A stretch of DNA of 64,000 bases from an uncultured Bacteroidales bacterium (GCA_937892155.1 CALAUG010000061.1:52255-116254); one strand, 5' to 3'; counted from the stretch's first letter, positions 51,936 to 60,933 are shown. Made by a program: numbers and translations. The notes: generated from the letters alone by a model not told the origin.

Positions 51936-51989
51936 GAGTTAAGAGTTAAGAGTTAAGAATTAAGAGTTAAGAGTTAAGAGTTAAGAATT
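51934..51989. repeat. Heptamer tandem repeat array (AAGAGTT)n, eight copies
   Basis: Eight contiguous 7-base units, six AAGAGTT and two AAGAATT (units 4 and 8). Unit 1 begins on the second base of the TAA stop of the NlpC/P60 gene. A decayed period-7 stretch (ATTAATC, ATTAATC, ATCAACC, ACTAATT) continues at 52004-52031. Confidence 0.9.
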
Positions 51990-52040
51990 ATAGAGATTAT
52001 TTCATTAATCATTAATCATCAACCACTAATTAATTTTTCT

Positions 52041-52048
52041 TATTTTTG
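52041..52048 (+). promoter_or_regulatory. Promoter -7 box (TATTTTTG) for the Gate-domain gene
   Basis: Perfect TAnnTTTG match 18 bases upstream of ATG 52066. Confidence 0.6.
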
Positions 52049-52065
52049 TTTTGTAATTAAACTAT

Positions 52066-53292
52066 ATGGCATTAAACTACATTTGGATAGCATTTTTTCT
52101 CATCGGTTTCGCCGTTGCGTTAGTACGTCTCATATTTTTTGGTGACACAGAAATCTTCTCGCAGGTAATGCAGGGAGTTTTCTCAGATGCAAAAAACGGC
52201 TTTGAAATTTCCATTGGATTAACGGGTGTTCTTTCCTTGTGGTTAGGTTTCATGAAAATCGGCGAAAAAGGAGGTATGATTACTCTCCTAGCCAAGCTCA
52301 TTGCACCTTTTTTTAGAAAAATTTTTCCTGAAATCCCCAAAGATCATCCAGTATACGGCACAATGATGCTAAACATTGCCGCAAATATGCTTGGACTTGA
52401 CAACGCAGCCACTCCAATGGGATTGAAGGCAATGGGCGAAATGCAGGAATTCAACAAAGAAAAAGATACGGCATCGAATGCTCAGATAATGTTTTTGGTG
52501 CTCAACACGTCTGGGTTGACACTAATACCGACAACCATCATGGTTTATCGCGCCCAAGCGGGAGCAGCCGATCCTACAGATGTGTTTTTGCCTATCCTAT
52601 TTGCCACTTTTTTTTCTACTCTCATTGGATTTCTTGCAGTTGCAATCGTACAAAGAATCAACATTTTTAATAAAACTATTCTACTGTATTTAGGAACAAT
52701 TTCTGCACTAGTTTTTGGATTGCTATTTTATTTAAAATCACTTCCTAGCGATGATTTAAAAATTGTTTCCAGCGTACTGGGCAACGTTATTTTGTTCAGC
52801 ATCATTATTTCATTTTTCATTGCCGGAATCATTAAGAAAGTAAATATTTGGGATGCTTTCATGGAAGGTGCAAAAGACGGATTCGGTGTAGCGATAAAGA
52901 TTATTCCAAATTTAATTGCCATTTTAGTCGGCATTGGCATTTTCAGAACTGTTGGAGGGCTCGACCTTATTTGCGATGGGTTGGCATGGTGTTTTGAATC
53001 TATGGGTATTGACACCGATTTTGTACCAGCATTACCAACTGCATTCATGAAACCTTTGAGCGGTACCGGTGCCCGCGGATTGATGATAGATGCAATGAAC
53101 ACATATGGTGCCGATTCATTCGTAGGAAAACTTTCGTGCATATTCCAAGGGGCAACCGACACAACTTTCTATATCATTGCCGTTTATTTCGGTTCCGTCG
53201 GGATACGCAAGACACGTCATGCCGTCGGATGTGGTCTTATTGCTGATTTTGCAGGCATTGTAGCAGCAATTATCATTGCATACATTTTTTAA
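52066..53292 (+). CDS. Gate-domain (nucleoside-recognition) membrane protein, fused SpmA/SpmB type
   Basis: A 408-residue polytopic membrane protein. The N-terminal half matches SpmA (SIGLTGVLSLWLGFMKIGEK; NIAANMLGLDNAATPMGLKA). The C-terminal half matches SpmB (IKIIPNLIAILVGIGIFRTV; MKPLSGTGARGLMIDAMNTY; GATDTTFYIIAVYFGSVGIR). In spore formers these are two proteins needed for spore-core dehydration; in non-sporulating Bacteroidetes the fusion is usual and its transported substrate is unknown. The gene is transcribed alone. Confidence 0.88.
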   Translation: MALNYIWIAFFLIGFAVALVRLIFFGDTEIFSQVMQGVFSDAKNGFEISIGLTGVLSLWLGFMKIGEKGGMITLLAKLIAPFFRKIFPEIPKDHPVYGTMMLNIAANMLGLDNAATPMGLKAMGEMQEFNKEKDTASNAQIMFLVLNTSGLTLIPTTIMVYRAQAGAADPTDVFLPILFATFFSTLIGFLAVAIVQRINIFNKTILLYLGTISALVFGLLFYLKSLPSDDLKIVSSVLGNVILFSIIISFFIAGIIKKVNIWDAFMEGAKDGFGVAIKIIPNLIAILVGIGIFRTVGGLDLICDGLAWCFESMGIDTDFVPALPTAFMKPLSGTGARGLMIDAMNTYGADSFVGKLSCIFQGATDTTFYIIAVYFGSVGIRKTRHAVGCGLIADFAGIVAAIIIAYIF

Positions 53293-53336
53293 AAACCAAT
53301 TGTCCGTTCATTTCAATTGCTTTTGTAAATGTCAAA

Positions 53337-53344
53337 TAATTTTG
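53337..53344 (+). promoter_or_regulatory. Promoter -7 box (TAATTTTG) for the 53376 lipoprotein gene
   Basis: Perfect TAnnTTTG match 32 bases upstream of ATG 53376. Confidence 0.55.
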
Positions 53345-53375
53345 CGTAATTTGCGCGAAATTATTTTATAACGAT

Positions 53376-54608
53376 ATGAAGAAATATATGTTTTATGCCC
53401 TTTGCGGGTTAGTAAGTTCAGTATTGTTCGCTTCGTGCAACAAAAACGATGTTGAACCTGATGAGTCCTACTCTGAAAAAATTGTATATGATAAAGATGG
53501 GACTATATCAAGTAAAGAAACGTATAAATTTGACGCACAAGGTCGCGTAATCAGTTATGAATATATCGTTGACAACGAAATTTCTGTAAAAGAACACGAT
53601 TTTAACTACGATGGGAATACCGCCACATATAAGCGCGAAGCTTACGGTAAAAGTTACACAGGCAACAAAGTCTTCCGTACCGAGAAATGTAACTACGATG
53701 ACTTTTTGACAAACCAATATTTCGAAAACGAGACCGAAATATTCAACGAAACACGTACTTTCAACGAAAATGGTCTAATTACCAAATATTCCAAAATTAA
53801 TGACGGAATACGAGAAGAGTGCGAATATTCCTATACGGGAAACAAAATAACATATAGAAAGAAATTAATTTGGAATGATGAAATTGAAACCACTGATTAT
53901 ACCGCAGAATTTACCGATGCAAACTACAAACAACTTACCAAAATAAGTATTGTTTTAGACCCTGAGACAGAAACTCCAAGAACAAAAGAAAACCAATACA
54001 CATACGACGACAAAGGAAGAATTAACGGTATAAAATATTTTTACGAAGGTGAATTGATAGAAGAACAGAAAGACTACGTATACAATGGTTCAAAAGTGAC
54101 ATACAAGGATTGTTTGTGCGACAATGGAGAAGTTTACTGTGAATTTACGTGCGAAGAAACAAACTGGGACGAAGTTATCTGTTCTGCCACTATGACTTCA
54201 TTGGGCTACGCTAAAATAATAAAAGTAACCTACACCAAAACAGAGGACACCCATAACAACCCAGAGACTTGGTTTTGGGATGACGATGACGATTACAAAT
54301 ATTCTATTTCTGAATACAGAGATGCAGGTATTACCGTTTGTGAATATACTTTGGGCGATACCGATTTTTATTTAACATACAAGACAGGCGATACCGATTG
54401 GATGGGATGGACAAGTTTTAGTTCTTGGTATAAAATGAATGAGAACGAAGCAAATCAATATGTTGCAGCCTATAAACAATGTAATAGTTCCATATCATCA
54501 TATCAATTTTGGGTTCAATGGCACAGCCCACTTAGTGGTCATGGTTTTAATTCATATGTGGACGTATACAAATATGTTCGTGGCGTGCACAACTGGAACC
54601 TTCTTTAA
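53376..54608 (+). CDS. Lipoprotein with YD/Rhs-like imperfect repeats
   Basis: A 410-residue protein with a lipoprotein signal (ALCGLVSSVLFASC, Cys21). The central part (about residues 30-260) consists of imperfect repeats of the type YDKDG...Y.YDAQGRV: IVYDKDGTISSKETYKFDAQ, RTFNENGLITKYSKI, QYTYDDKGRINGIKYFYEGE. These recall DUF4595 and YD-repeat proteins of Bacteroidetes. Each repeat is a short beta hairpin. The last 130 residues are different: aromatic-rich, with DDDDDYKYS. Function unknown; surface or outer-membrane location is inferred from the lipobox followed by acidic residues (CNKNDVEPDE). Confidence 0.75.
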   Translation: MKKYMFYALCGLVSSVLFASCNKNDVEPDESYSEKIVYDKDGTISSKETYKFDAQGRVISYEYIVDNEISVKEHDFNYDGNTATYKREAYGKSYTGNKVFRTEKCNYDDFLTNQYFENETEIFNETRTFNENGLITKYSKINDGIREECEYSYTGNKITYRKKLIWNDEIETTDYTAEFTDANYKQLTKISIVLDPETETPRTKENQYTYDDKGRINGIKYFYEGELIEEQKDYVYNGSKVTYKDCLCDNGEVYCEFTCEETNWDEVICSATMTSLGYAKIIKVTYTKTEDTHNNPETWFWDDDDDYKYSISEYRDAGITVCEYTLGDTDFYLTYKTGDTDWMGWTSFSSWYKMNENEANQYVAAYKQCNSSISSYQFWVQWHSPLSGHGFNSYVDVYKYVRGVHNWNLL

Positions 54609-54661
54609 ACATTTATAGCGAAAAAGTTCCATTCATATTCGTATTTTAACTTTTAACGACC

Positions 54662-55120
54662 CTATACTATCCTTTCTGACGAGATAAGTGTATCTCCGTG
54701 GTACACCAATTTCAATTTAAAGAATGGTTCGTCTGGATTATTCACCAAATTAAGAAAAACAGCATCGCCTTCCCACATTGGCAATTCCGCCAATTTGCGT
54801 TTATCTATCCATGCTAAATCACCCTCATCGCACACTTTCTGTTTCCCGCTCCATTCCATGCACGTAAACAGGTGCATTTCCTCACCGTATTGTTCGTCAA
54901 GATAAAAGACCACAATACCACGATATTTCCAGTTTGTAACGGTAAAACCAGTTTCTTCCCACACTTCGCGAAGCATACATTGTTCAGGTGTTTCGCCAGC
55001 TTCAAATTTACCGCCGACACCAATCCATTTATCGTGGTTGATATCGTTTTGTTTTTTGGTACGATGCAGCATCAAGTACTTGCCATCCTGCTCCAAATAA
55101 CACAACGTAGTCTGTTTCAT
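54662..55120 (-). CDS. Nudix hydrolase, 8-oxo-dGTP diphosphatase-like
   Basis: A 152-residue MutT-type protein. The Nudix box is complete: it starts GGKFEAGETPEQCMLREVW and ends EETGF. The N terminus (TTLCYLEQDGKYLMLHRTKK) and the WIGVGGKFE approach to the box are typical of bacterial 8-oxo-dGTPases of Firmicutes/Bacteroidetes type. The likely role is clearing oxidised nucleotides, but other NTP or NDP-X substrates are possible. Its ATG overlaps the stop of the NifX-like gene (TAATG), so translation is coupled. Confidence 0.88.
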   Translation of the reverse strand: MKQTTLCYLEQDGKYLMLHRTKKQNDINHDKWIGVGGKFEAGETPEQCMLREVWEETGFTVTNWKYRGIVVFYLDEQYGEEMHLFTCMEWSGKQKVCDEGDLAWIDKRKLAELPMWEGDAVFLNLVNNPDEPFFKLKLVYHGDTLISSERIV

Positions 55121-55470
55121 TACTTATGGCATTGATGATTACAGGTCAACTGGCTATCAATCAATTTACCTTGTAAATATGCGGCAACAACGTCATTTAT
55201 CGATCCTGAACAGCCACGGATTACAGCAATATTATTTGCGGCAAGCACATTTACCGCTCCGTCTCCCATATTGCCAGCCAGCATCATCGTAACACCTTTT
55301 TCACGCAAGATTGGTGCTATACCAGATTTACAGCCACAACCTTGTGGAGAAGGCAACTCCGACTTGCCAATTATTTGTTTGTCAGCATCAACATCAAAAA
55401 TTGTGAAATACGCGCAATGACCAAAATGACTATCAACTTGACCATCTGCTGTAGGAACTGCTATTTTCAT
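55120..55470 (-). CDS. NifB/NifX-family iron-molybdenum-cofactor-binding-like protein
   Basis: A 116-residue protein with the dinitrogenase iron-molybdenum cofactor (NifX/NafY) fold: MKIAVPTADGQVDSHFGHC, FTIFDVDADKQIIG, and GNMGDGAVNVLAANNIAVIR. A GCGCKSG cysteine cluster at about residue 45 and a C-terminal CNHQCHK could bind metal. Stand-alone proteins of this kind occur widely in anaerobes lacking nitrogenase and may carry Fe-S or Mo cofactors; no nif genes are present here. A near-match -7 box (TACTTTAG) lies upstream. Confidence 0.85.
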   Translation of the reverse strand: MKIAVPTADGQVDSHFGHCAYFTIFDVDADKQIIGKSELPSPQGCGCKSGIAPILREKGVTMMLAGNMGDGAVNVLAANNIAVIRGCSGSINDVVAAYLQGKLIDSQLTCNHQCHK

Positions 55471-55607
55471 CTCAAAAATTTTTACTAAAGTACAATTTTA
55501 TCCCCACACGACAAAGTTCTGTTCAAAACTTTGCCCAATAAAAACAGTTGCTTTTTATTTGATAATTGATGGATTTTATTTATTTTCGGTAAATAAATTT
55601 TACGACT

Positions 55608-57167
55608 ATGTTTTCCGATTCAAATCTTCAAGAAATCAAAGCTCACGGCTTGCAGCTTGATCAAGTTGAAAAGCAAATCGAACGATTTAAGAAAGGTTTT
55701 TCTGCCATGAACATTATTGCTCCGGCGACACCTACTCGTGGTATTAAGAAATTTAACGATGCAGAAATCACACAATTTGCAGCATTGTACGAGAAGAAGA
55801 AAAAAAACAAGAAAATCGTAAAATTTATTCCTGCTTCCGGTGCGGCATCAAGAATGTTCAAGATGCTATTCGGTTTGCTACACGATTATGACGGCAGCGA
55901 AGAATCCTACCAAAAATTCTTCACGAAAGAAGGACTTCATTCGCCTAAAAACTTCATAGACGAAATCAAAAAATTTGCATTCTACGAAGATTTACAATCA
56001 GCATTGGCAAAAGATGGGATAAACATTGATGAACTCATCAATTCAAAAAACTATCATCCTATTTTTGAATATCTACTTACAGACAAAGGGCTTAATTACG
56101 GTAATCTTCCCAAAGGGTTATTATTATTTCATAAATATGCCGGCGAAAACCGAACTCCGCTGGAGGAACATTTGGTTGAAGGCGCATTGTATGCACAAGA
56201 CAACGATGGAAATGCAAATTTACATTTCACCGTCTCGCCCGAATTTATGCAAGGATTCAAGGACAAAGCAAATGCGGTGATTGATGCTTATGAAAAGAAA
56301 TACAACGTACATTTCAATTTAGACTACAGTATCCAGAAGCCGCAAACCGACACAATTGCCGTCAATACCGACAATACACCGTTCACGAACGAAGACGGTT
56401 CTCTCCTATTCCGTCCAGCTGGACACGGAGCATTGATAGAGAATCTAAACGAACTTGATTACGATATCATCTTTATAAAAAACATTGACAATATTGTACC
56501 TGACGACTATAAAGACTCCACCGTTCTTTACAAAAAAGCACTTGCTGGCATTCTACTTGACTATCAATCAAAAATTTTCAACTTCTACAAAAAAATAAAT
56601 TCTTGTTGCTGGTTCGTTGAAAAGAATTTGACAAAAGCTGCATCGTTTATTGAGCAGGATTTGAATTACATTTTGCCAAAAGATTTTTCTAAGAAATCAC
56701 GTAACGAACGGAAGGCATATATTCTCAATATTTTGAATCGTCCAATCCGTGTCTGCGGTATGGTAAAAAATGAAGGTGAACCTGGTGGCGGGCCATTTTT
56801 CACATTAGAAAAAGATGGTGCAGAAACATTACAAATTATTGAAAAAGCACAAATTAATACTGAAGCAGAAGGACAAGAAGAGATATTTAACTCATCAACG
56901 CATTTTAATCCTGTTGACTTAATCTGCGGTGTAAAGGACTACGAAGGTAATAAATTCGACCTAACGGCATTTATTGACGATGAAGCCGGTATCATCACAT
57001 CCAAGAGTAAAGACGGTAAAGAATTAAAAGCATTGGAACTTCCAGGATTATGGAACGGCGCAATGTCAAAATGGAACACACTATTTGTGGAAGTTCCATC
57101 TATTACATTCAACCCCGTTAAAGAAGCAAACGATTTGCTCCGCAAGGAACATCAACAAAATAAATAA
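55608..57167 (+). CDS. DUF4301 family protein
   Basis: A 519-residue protein of the DUF4301 family, common in Bacteroidetes. Visible hallmarks are KFIPASGAASRMFKMLFGL at about residue 75, PKGLLLFHKYAGENRTPLEE, FRPAGHGALIENLNELDYDI at about 270 and CGMVKNEGEPGGGPFFTLEK at about 385. The SGAASRMFK and GHGALIENL segments resemble nucleotidyltransferase-like sugar-nucleotide enzymes, but no activity is established. A near-match -7 box (TATTTTCG) lies 20 bases upstream. The phosphosulfolactate synthase gene follows 20 bases later, suggesting co-transcription. Confidence 0.85.
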   Translation: MFSDSNLQEIKAHGLQLDQVEKQIERFKKGFSAMNIIAPATPTRGIKKFNDAEITQFAALYEKKKKNKKIVKFIPASGAASRMFKMLFGLLHDYDGSEESYQKFFTKEGLHSPKNFIDEIKKFAFYEDLQSALAKDGINIDELINSKNYHPIFEYLLTDKGLNYGNLPKGLLLFHKYAGENRTPLEEHLVEGALYAQDNDGNANLHFTVSPEFMQGFKDKANAVIDAYEKKYNVHFNLDYSIQKPQTDTIAVNTDNTPFTNEDGSLLFRPAGHGALIENLNELDYDIIFIKNIDNIVPDDYKDSTVLYKKALAGILLDYQSKIFNFYKKINSCCWFVEKNLTKAASFIEQDLNYILPKDFSKKSRNERKAYILNILNRPIRVCGMVKNEGEPGGGPFFTLEKDGAETLQIIEKAQINTEAEGQEEIFNSSTHFNPVDLICGVKDYEGNKFDLTAFIDDEAGIITSKSKDGKELKALELPGLWNGAMSKWNTLFVEVPSITFNPVKEANDLLRKEHQQNK

Positions 57168-57187
57168 CAAACTAAAATTTAATACAA

Positions 57188-57964
57188 ATGAATTTTCCAT
57201 TATCATTTACTCCTGAACGAGAAGCAAAACCTCGCAAAGTTGGTCAAACAATGGTGATCGACAAAGGGTTAACATGTGTAGAAGCCGAAGGTATGGCACA
57301 AGACGCAGGTGATTTTATCGACTACGTAAAATTGGGTTTTGGAACAAGTTTAGTGACCAAGAACCTTACGAAAAAAATAAAAATATACAAAGACAATGGC
57401 ATTACTCCATATTTTGGCGGTACATTGTTTGAATTGTTCATCATCAGAGGACAATTCAACGAATATCAAAAATTCCTTAACCAATATGGTATCGATACAG
57501 CTGAAGTCAGCGATGGTTCAATGTATATGAAAACTGAAGATAAATTGAACTATATCAAAGAATTAAAGAAAAATTTCAACGTAATTTCCGAAGTTGGTTC
57601 AAAAGATGCAAGTGTTGAAATTCCTACTCCACAATGGATTTCAATGATAAAAGCAGAACTTGAAGCTGGTTCACAAAAAGTAATTACCGAAGCACGCGAA
57701 AGTGGAACAATAGGCATTTACAATGCAGATGGCTCTGCAAACCGCGAATTGATAGATACAATTATCGCAAGTGTCGACATTAACAAAATTATGTGGGAAG
57801 CACCACACAAGCCACAACAGGCAATGTTTATTAAGATGTTAGGTGCAAATGTAAATTTAGGAAACATCGCAACCAACGAAGTAATTGCTTTGGAAGCACT
57901 GCGCATGGGATTCCGTGGTGATACATTTTTCCAATTTTTACCAGATAATTTAAAACAGAAATAA
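57188..57964 (+). CDS. Phosphosulfolactate synthase (ComA family)
   Basis: A 258-residue TIM-barrel protein of the ComA family, which adds sulfite to phosphoenolpyruvate to give (R)-phosphosulfolactate. Family segments are KPRKVGQTMVIDKG, AGDFIDYVKLGFGTSLV, YFGGTLFELFIIRGQ, EVSDGSMYM, VISEVGSKD and the closing LGANVNLGNIATNEVIALEA. In methanogens the product feeds coenzyme M; in bacteria, homologues make sulfolactate in spores, or have no assigned end product. No comB or comC homologue is nearby. It follows the DUF4301 gene after 20 bases. Confidence 0.88.
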   Translation: MNFPLSFTPEREAKPRKVGQTMVIDKGLTCVEAEGMAQDAGDFIDYVKLGFGTSLVTKNLTKKIKIYKDNGITPYFGGTLFELFIIRGQFNEYQKFLNQYGIDTAEVSDGSMYMKTEDKLNYIKELKKNFNVISEVGSKDASVEIPTPQWISMIKAELEAGSQKVITEARESGTIGIYNADGSANRELIDTIIASVDINKIMWEAPHKPQQAMFIKMLGANVNLGNIATNEVIALEALRMGFRGDTFFQFLPDNLKQK

Positions 57965-58006
57965 GAGAGTTGTCGGTTGTCAGGTATCAGTTGTCAGAAG
58001 TCTGAC
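57964..58006. repeat. Degenerate period-7 repeat (GTTGTCA type)
   Basis: Consecutive 7-mers GTTGTCG, GTTGTCA, GGTATCA, GTTGTCA and GAAGTCT lie directly after the phosphosulfolactate synthase stop. The same GTTGTCA-GTTATCA pair occurs at about 7317-7330 and 9349-9362. Confidence 0.6.
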
Positions 58007-58067
58007 ATTTTTGAATGCTGATTTTACGTGAGATTGAAAATTCTTTTAACTATATTCTTTTTATATC

Positions 58068-58075
58068 TATATTTG
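58068..58075 (+). promoter_or_regulatory. Promoter -7 box (TATATTTG) for the GNAT-argG operon
   Basis: Perfect TAnnTTTG match 21 bases upstream of ATG 58096. Confidence 0.6.
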
Positions 58076-58095
58076 CGACCGTATAAAAAAGAATT

Positions 58096-58641
58096 ATGAA
58101 CGAGATTAAAGTAGTTCGTGCAACAAGCGAACACGAAAAATATGCGCAGGCAATTTCCGACTTGATTTATCAGGCAACGAAGAATAAAGATTCTGGATTG
58201 GCTCAACGCACGCCGAATTACATTATTTCAAAAATGAAAGAAGGTAAAGGTGTGATTGCATTTGCCGAAAACAACGAAATTGCAGGATTTTGTTACGTTG
58301 AGACATGGCAACACGGACAATTTGTAGCAAATTCCGGACTAATCGTCAATCCTAAATTTCGTGGACAAGGTTTGGCAACGCGCATCAAGCAAGAAGCTTT
58401 CAATCTTTCAAGAGATTTATTCCCTGATGCGAAAATCTTTGGTTTAACGACAAGCGAAGCAGTGATGAAAATCAACACAAAACTTGGTTATATTCCTGTC
58501 AGCTACCAACGTTTGACCGACGACGACGCATTTTGGAAAGGATGCGAATCGTGCGCAAACTACGATATTTTACAAAGAACGGGACGTAAAAACTGCCTTT
58601 GTACCGGTATGGTTTTCGACCCAAAAGAAGAACATAAATAG
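58096..58641 (+). CDS. GNAT N-acetyltransferase, candidate N-acylglutamate synthase of arginine synthesis
   Basis: A 181-residue GNAT-fold protein. The acyl-CoA-binding motif is visible in GLIVNPKFRGQGLATRIKQE, with the following TSEAVMKINTKLGYIPVSY segment typical of the fold's C-terminal part. The last 40 residues hold a Cys cluster (GCESCANYDIL; RKNCLCTGM). The gene starts the transcript and argG begins 17 bases later. In Bacteroidetes no classical argA or argJ precedes this operon, so this enzyme is a good candidate for the first, acyl-glutamate-forming step. That assignment is from context and not proven. Confidence 0.8.
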   Translation: MNEIKVVRATSEHEKYAQAISDLIYQATKNKDSGLAQRTPNYIISKMKEGKGVIAFAENNEIAGFCYVETWQHGQFVANSGLIVNPKFRGQGLATRIKQEAFNLSRDLFPDAKIFGLTTSEAVMKINTKLGYIPVSYQRLTDDDAFWKGCESCANYDILQRTGRKNCLCTGMVFDPKEEHK

Positions 58642-58658
58642 AATAAAAATATATAATT

Positions 58659-59849
58659 ATGGCAAAAACAGCAGTACTTGCATTCAGTGGAGGTTTGGAT
58701 ACTTCTTATTGTGCAAAATATTACAGCAAGGAAAAAGGATTCAATATTCATTCTGTAATCGTTAACACTGGCGGATTTTCTCCAGCGGAATTGGATGAAA
58801 TTGAAACAAAAGCAAAAAATCTTGGCGTAAGCAAACACGTTTGCATAGACATTTCACAAGAATATTACAAAAAATGTATCCGCTATATGATTTTCGGAAA
58901 CATTTTGAAAAACAACACTTACCCACTTTCTGTAAGTTCCGAACGTATTTTCCAAGCAATTGCATTGGCTCAATATGCACGCGATGTGAAAGCTGACTGC
59001 ATTATTCACGGAAGTACTGGCGCAGGAAACGACCAAGTTCGTTTTGACTTAGCTTTCAACGTGATTTGTCCTGAAATAGAAATTCTTACTCCAGTACGTG
59101 ACGAAAAACTTACAAGAGAGTTCGAAATTGAATATTTAAAGAAAGAAGGTATTGTTTCAGACTGGAAAAAAGCTGAATATTCTATTAACAAAGGTATTTG
59201 GGGAACAAGTATTGGCGGAAAAGAAACGCTTCATTCAAGCCAAACAATTCCAGAATACGCATATCCATCACAATGCGAAAAACAAGATTCACGCAAAATC
59301 GAATTGGAATTCGACAAAGGTGAATTGGTTGGAATGGACGGCGTTTTGTATCAAAATCCAGTTGACATTATCAAGAAATTGAACGAAATCGCTTCGCAAT
59401 ATGCAATTGGTCGCGGAATGCACATTGGCGACACAATCATAGGCATTAAAGGACGTGTTGCTTTTGAAGCTGCCGCTCCAATGGTGATTATCAAAGCACA
59501 CCACATGTTGGAAAAGCACAATCTTACAAAATGGCAATTGTATTGGAAGGAGCAATTGGCTAACTTCTACGGAATGTTGCTTCACGAAGCTCAATACCAA
59601 GAACCAGTTATGCGTAACATCGAAAAATACTTGGAAGATTCACAACTTCACGTAACTGGTAAAGTTTTCGTTGAATTGCAACCATACAACTTCATCGTTA
59701 TCGGTATTGAATCGAAATACGATTTGATGCAGGCAAAATTTGCTCAATACGGCGAAGTTAATACAGCATTCTCAGGCGAAGATGTTAAAGGATTTACAAA
59801 AATTCTTTCTAACCAAATCAAATTGTACAATTCGGTTTGCGATAAATAA
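58659..59849 (+). CDS. argG: Argininosuccinate synthase
   Basis: A 396-residue ligase joining citrulline and aspartate with ATP. The ATP PP-motif is LAFSGGLDTSYCAKYY; the aspartate and citrulline pocket includes GSTGAGNDQVRFDLAF. Further conserved segments are YSINKGIWGTSIGGKE and the C-terminal TGKVFVELQPYNFIVIGIES. The length is within the usual 390-450. It is second in the GNAT-argG operon, and a bidirectional terminator follows 23 bases after the stop. No other arg genes are in the window. Confidence 0.95.
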   Translation: MAKTAVLAFSGGLDTSYCAKYYSKEKGFNIHSVIVNTGGFSPAELDEIETKAKNLGVSKHVCIDISQEYYKKCIRYMIFGNILKNNTYPLSVSSERIFQAIALAQYARDVKADCIIHGSTGAGNDQVRFDLAFNVICPEIEILTPVRDEKLTREFEIEYLKKEGIVSDWKKAEYSINKGIWGTSIGGKETLHSSQTIPEYAYPSQCEKQDSRKIELEFDKGELVGMDGVLYQNPVDIIKKLNEIASQYAIGRGMHIGDTIIGIKGRVAFEAAAPMVIIKAHHMLEKHNLTKWQLYWKEQLANFYGMLLHEAQYQEPVMRNIEKYLEDSQLHVTGKVFVELQPYNFIVIGIESKYDLMQAKFAQYGEVNTAFSGEDVKGFTKILSNQIKLYNSVCDK

Positions 59850-59871
59850 GTTAGAGTTTAGAGCTTAAATA

Positions 59872-59900
59872 AAAAAGCCGAAGCAATGCTTCGGCTTTTT
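59872..59900. terminator. Bidirectional terminator between argG and gpsA
   Basis: The perfect stem AAGCCGAAGC/GCTTCGGCTT around AAT, with an A-tract upstream and a T-tract downstream. It serves argG on the plus strand and gpsA on the minus strand. Confidence 0.88.
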
Positions 59901-59933
59901 GGTTACATTCAATTACAGTTTTCTAATTCTAAA

Positions 59934-60929
59934 TTATTTAAACTTTTCTGCCAATTGTTTAAATTCTTTTCTGGCAGAACGTCTATCATACAAAATGCTA
60001 TAAACTGCCTGTGTAATTGGCATCTCCACACCATAACGTTCGTTTGCGTGAACAATACAATATACGCCATTGTAACCTTCGGCAACCATATTCATTTCTA
60101 ATTGAGCAGCTTTAACCGAATAGCCCTTCCCTATCATCATACCGAACGAACGGTTTCGGCTGAATTGAGAATATGCCGTTACCAGCAAATCGCCCAAATA
60201 AACAGAATCGTTAATGTCGCGTTTCATTGGTTTTACCGCATCCAAAAAGCGTTTCATTTCTTGGATTGCATTCGTAATTAATACCGATGTAAAATTATCG
60301 CCATAGCCCAATCCGTGGGCAATACCTGTTGCCAAAGCCATCACATTCTTCAATACTGCAGAATATTCTATTCCTTCCATATCGAATGATGTAGTGGTAT
60401 GAATAAAATCTACACGCATAATTTCGGCAATCTCTTTTGCTAGTTCCTGATTAGCCGAACCTATTGTCAAGTATGACATTCGTTCCAAAGCAACCTCCTC
60501 GGCGTGACATGGACCAGAAATAACAGCCATTTGTTTTGGCGATACGTTGAAACGTTGCTGCAAATATTCTGAAACCAATAATACTTTTTGTGGTTCCATA
60601 CCTTTCACAGCCGTAACCAGTTGTTTTTTTGACAAATCAACAGTAATTCCCTGACAAAGAGAATCTACGAATTTCGAAGGTACACAGAATATAATAATAT
60701 CGGCATTTTTTACAGCATCATTCACATCGCCATACAATTCCAATTTTTTCGTATTATACTCTATATCAGAGACATACATAGGATTATGTTTCTGGTTCAA
60801 AATACCTTCCAAAATTTCTGGTTCGCGTATATACCAAGCAACAGATTTCTGACTGATGTGAAGAATCTTCACAATTGCCGAAGCCCAGCTTCCACTACCT
60901 AATAACGCAATTTTCTTTGCTGATTCCAT
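59934..60929 (-). CDS. gpsA: Glycerol-3-phosphate dehydrogenase [NAD(P)+]
   Basis: A 331-residue enzyme reducing dihydroxyacetone phosphate to sn-glycerol 3-phosphate for phospholipid synthesis. The nucleotide-binding loop is ALLGSGSWASAIVKIL. Further family motifs are IIFCVPSKF, SGPCHAEEVALERMS and the catalytic-Lys region LKNVMALATGIAHGLGYGDN, followed by GMMIGKGYSVKAAQLEMNMV. It follows lysS by 4 bases and is therefore co-transcribed with it. Confidence 0.95.
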   Translation of the reverse strand: MESAKKIALLGSGSWASAIVKILHISQKSVAWYIREPEILEGILNQKHNPMYVSDIEYNTKKLELYGDVNDAVKNADIIIFCVPSKFVDSLCQGITVDLSKKQLVTAVKGMEPQKVLLVSEYLQQRFNVSPKQMAVISGPCHAEEVALERMSYLTIGSANQELAKEIAEIMRVDFIHTTTSFDMEGIEYSAVLKNVMALATGIAHGLGYGDNFTSVLITNAIQEMKRFLDAVKPMKRDINDSVYLGDLLVTAYSQFSRNRSFGMMIGKGYSVKAAQLEMNMVAEGYNGVYCIVHANERYGVEMPITQAVYSILYDRRSARKEFKQLAEKFK

Positions 60930-60933
60930 AACA

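Noticed and set aside
55509..55533. CAAAGTT/AACTTTG hairpin between the NifX-like and DUF4301 genes, considered as a riboswitch or terminator
   Set aside because: It is a short single stem upstream of both divergent genes, with no T-run and no recognisable riboswitch core.
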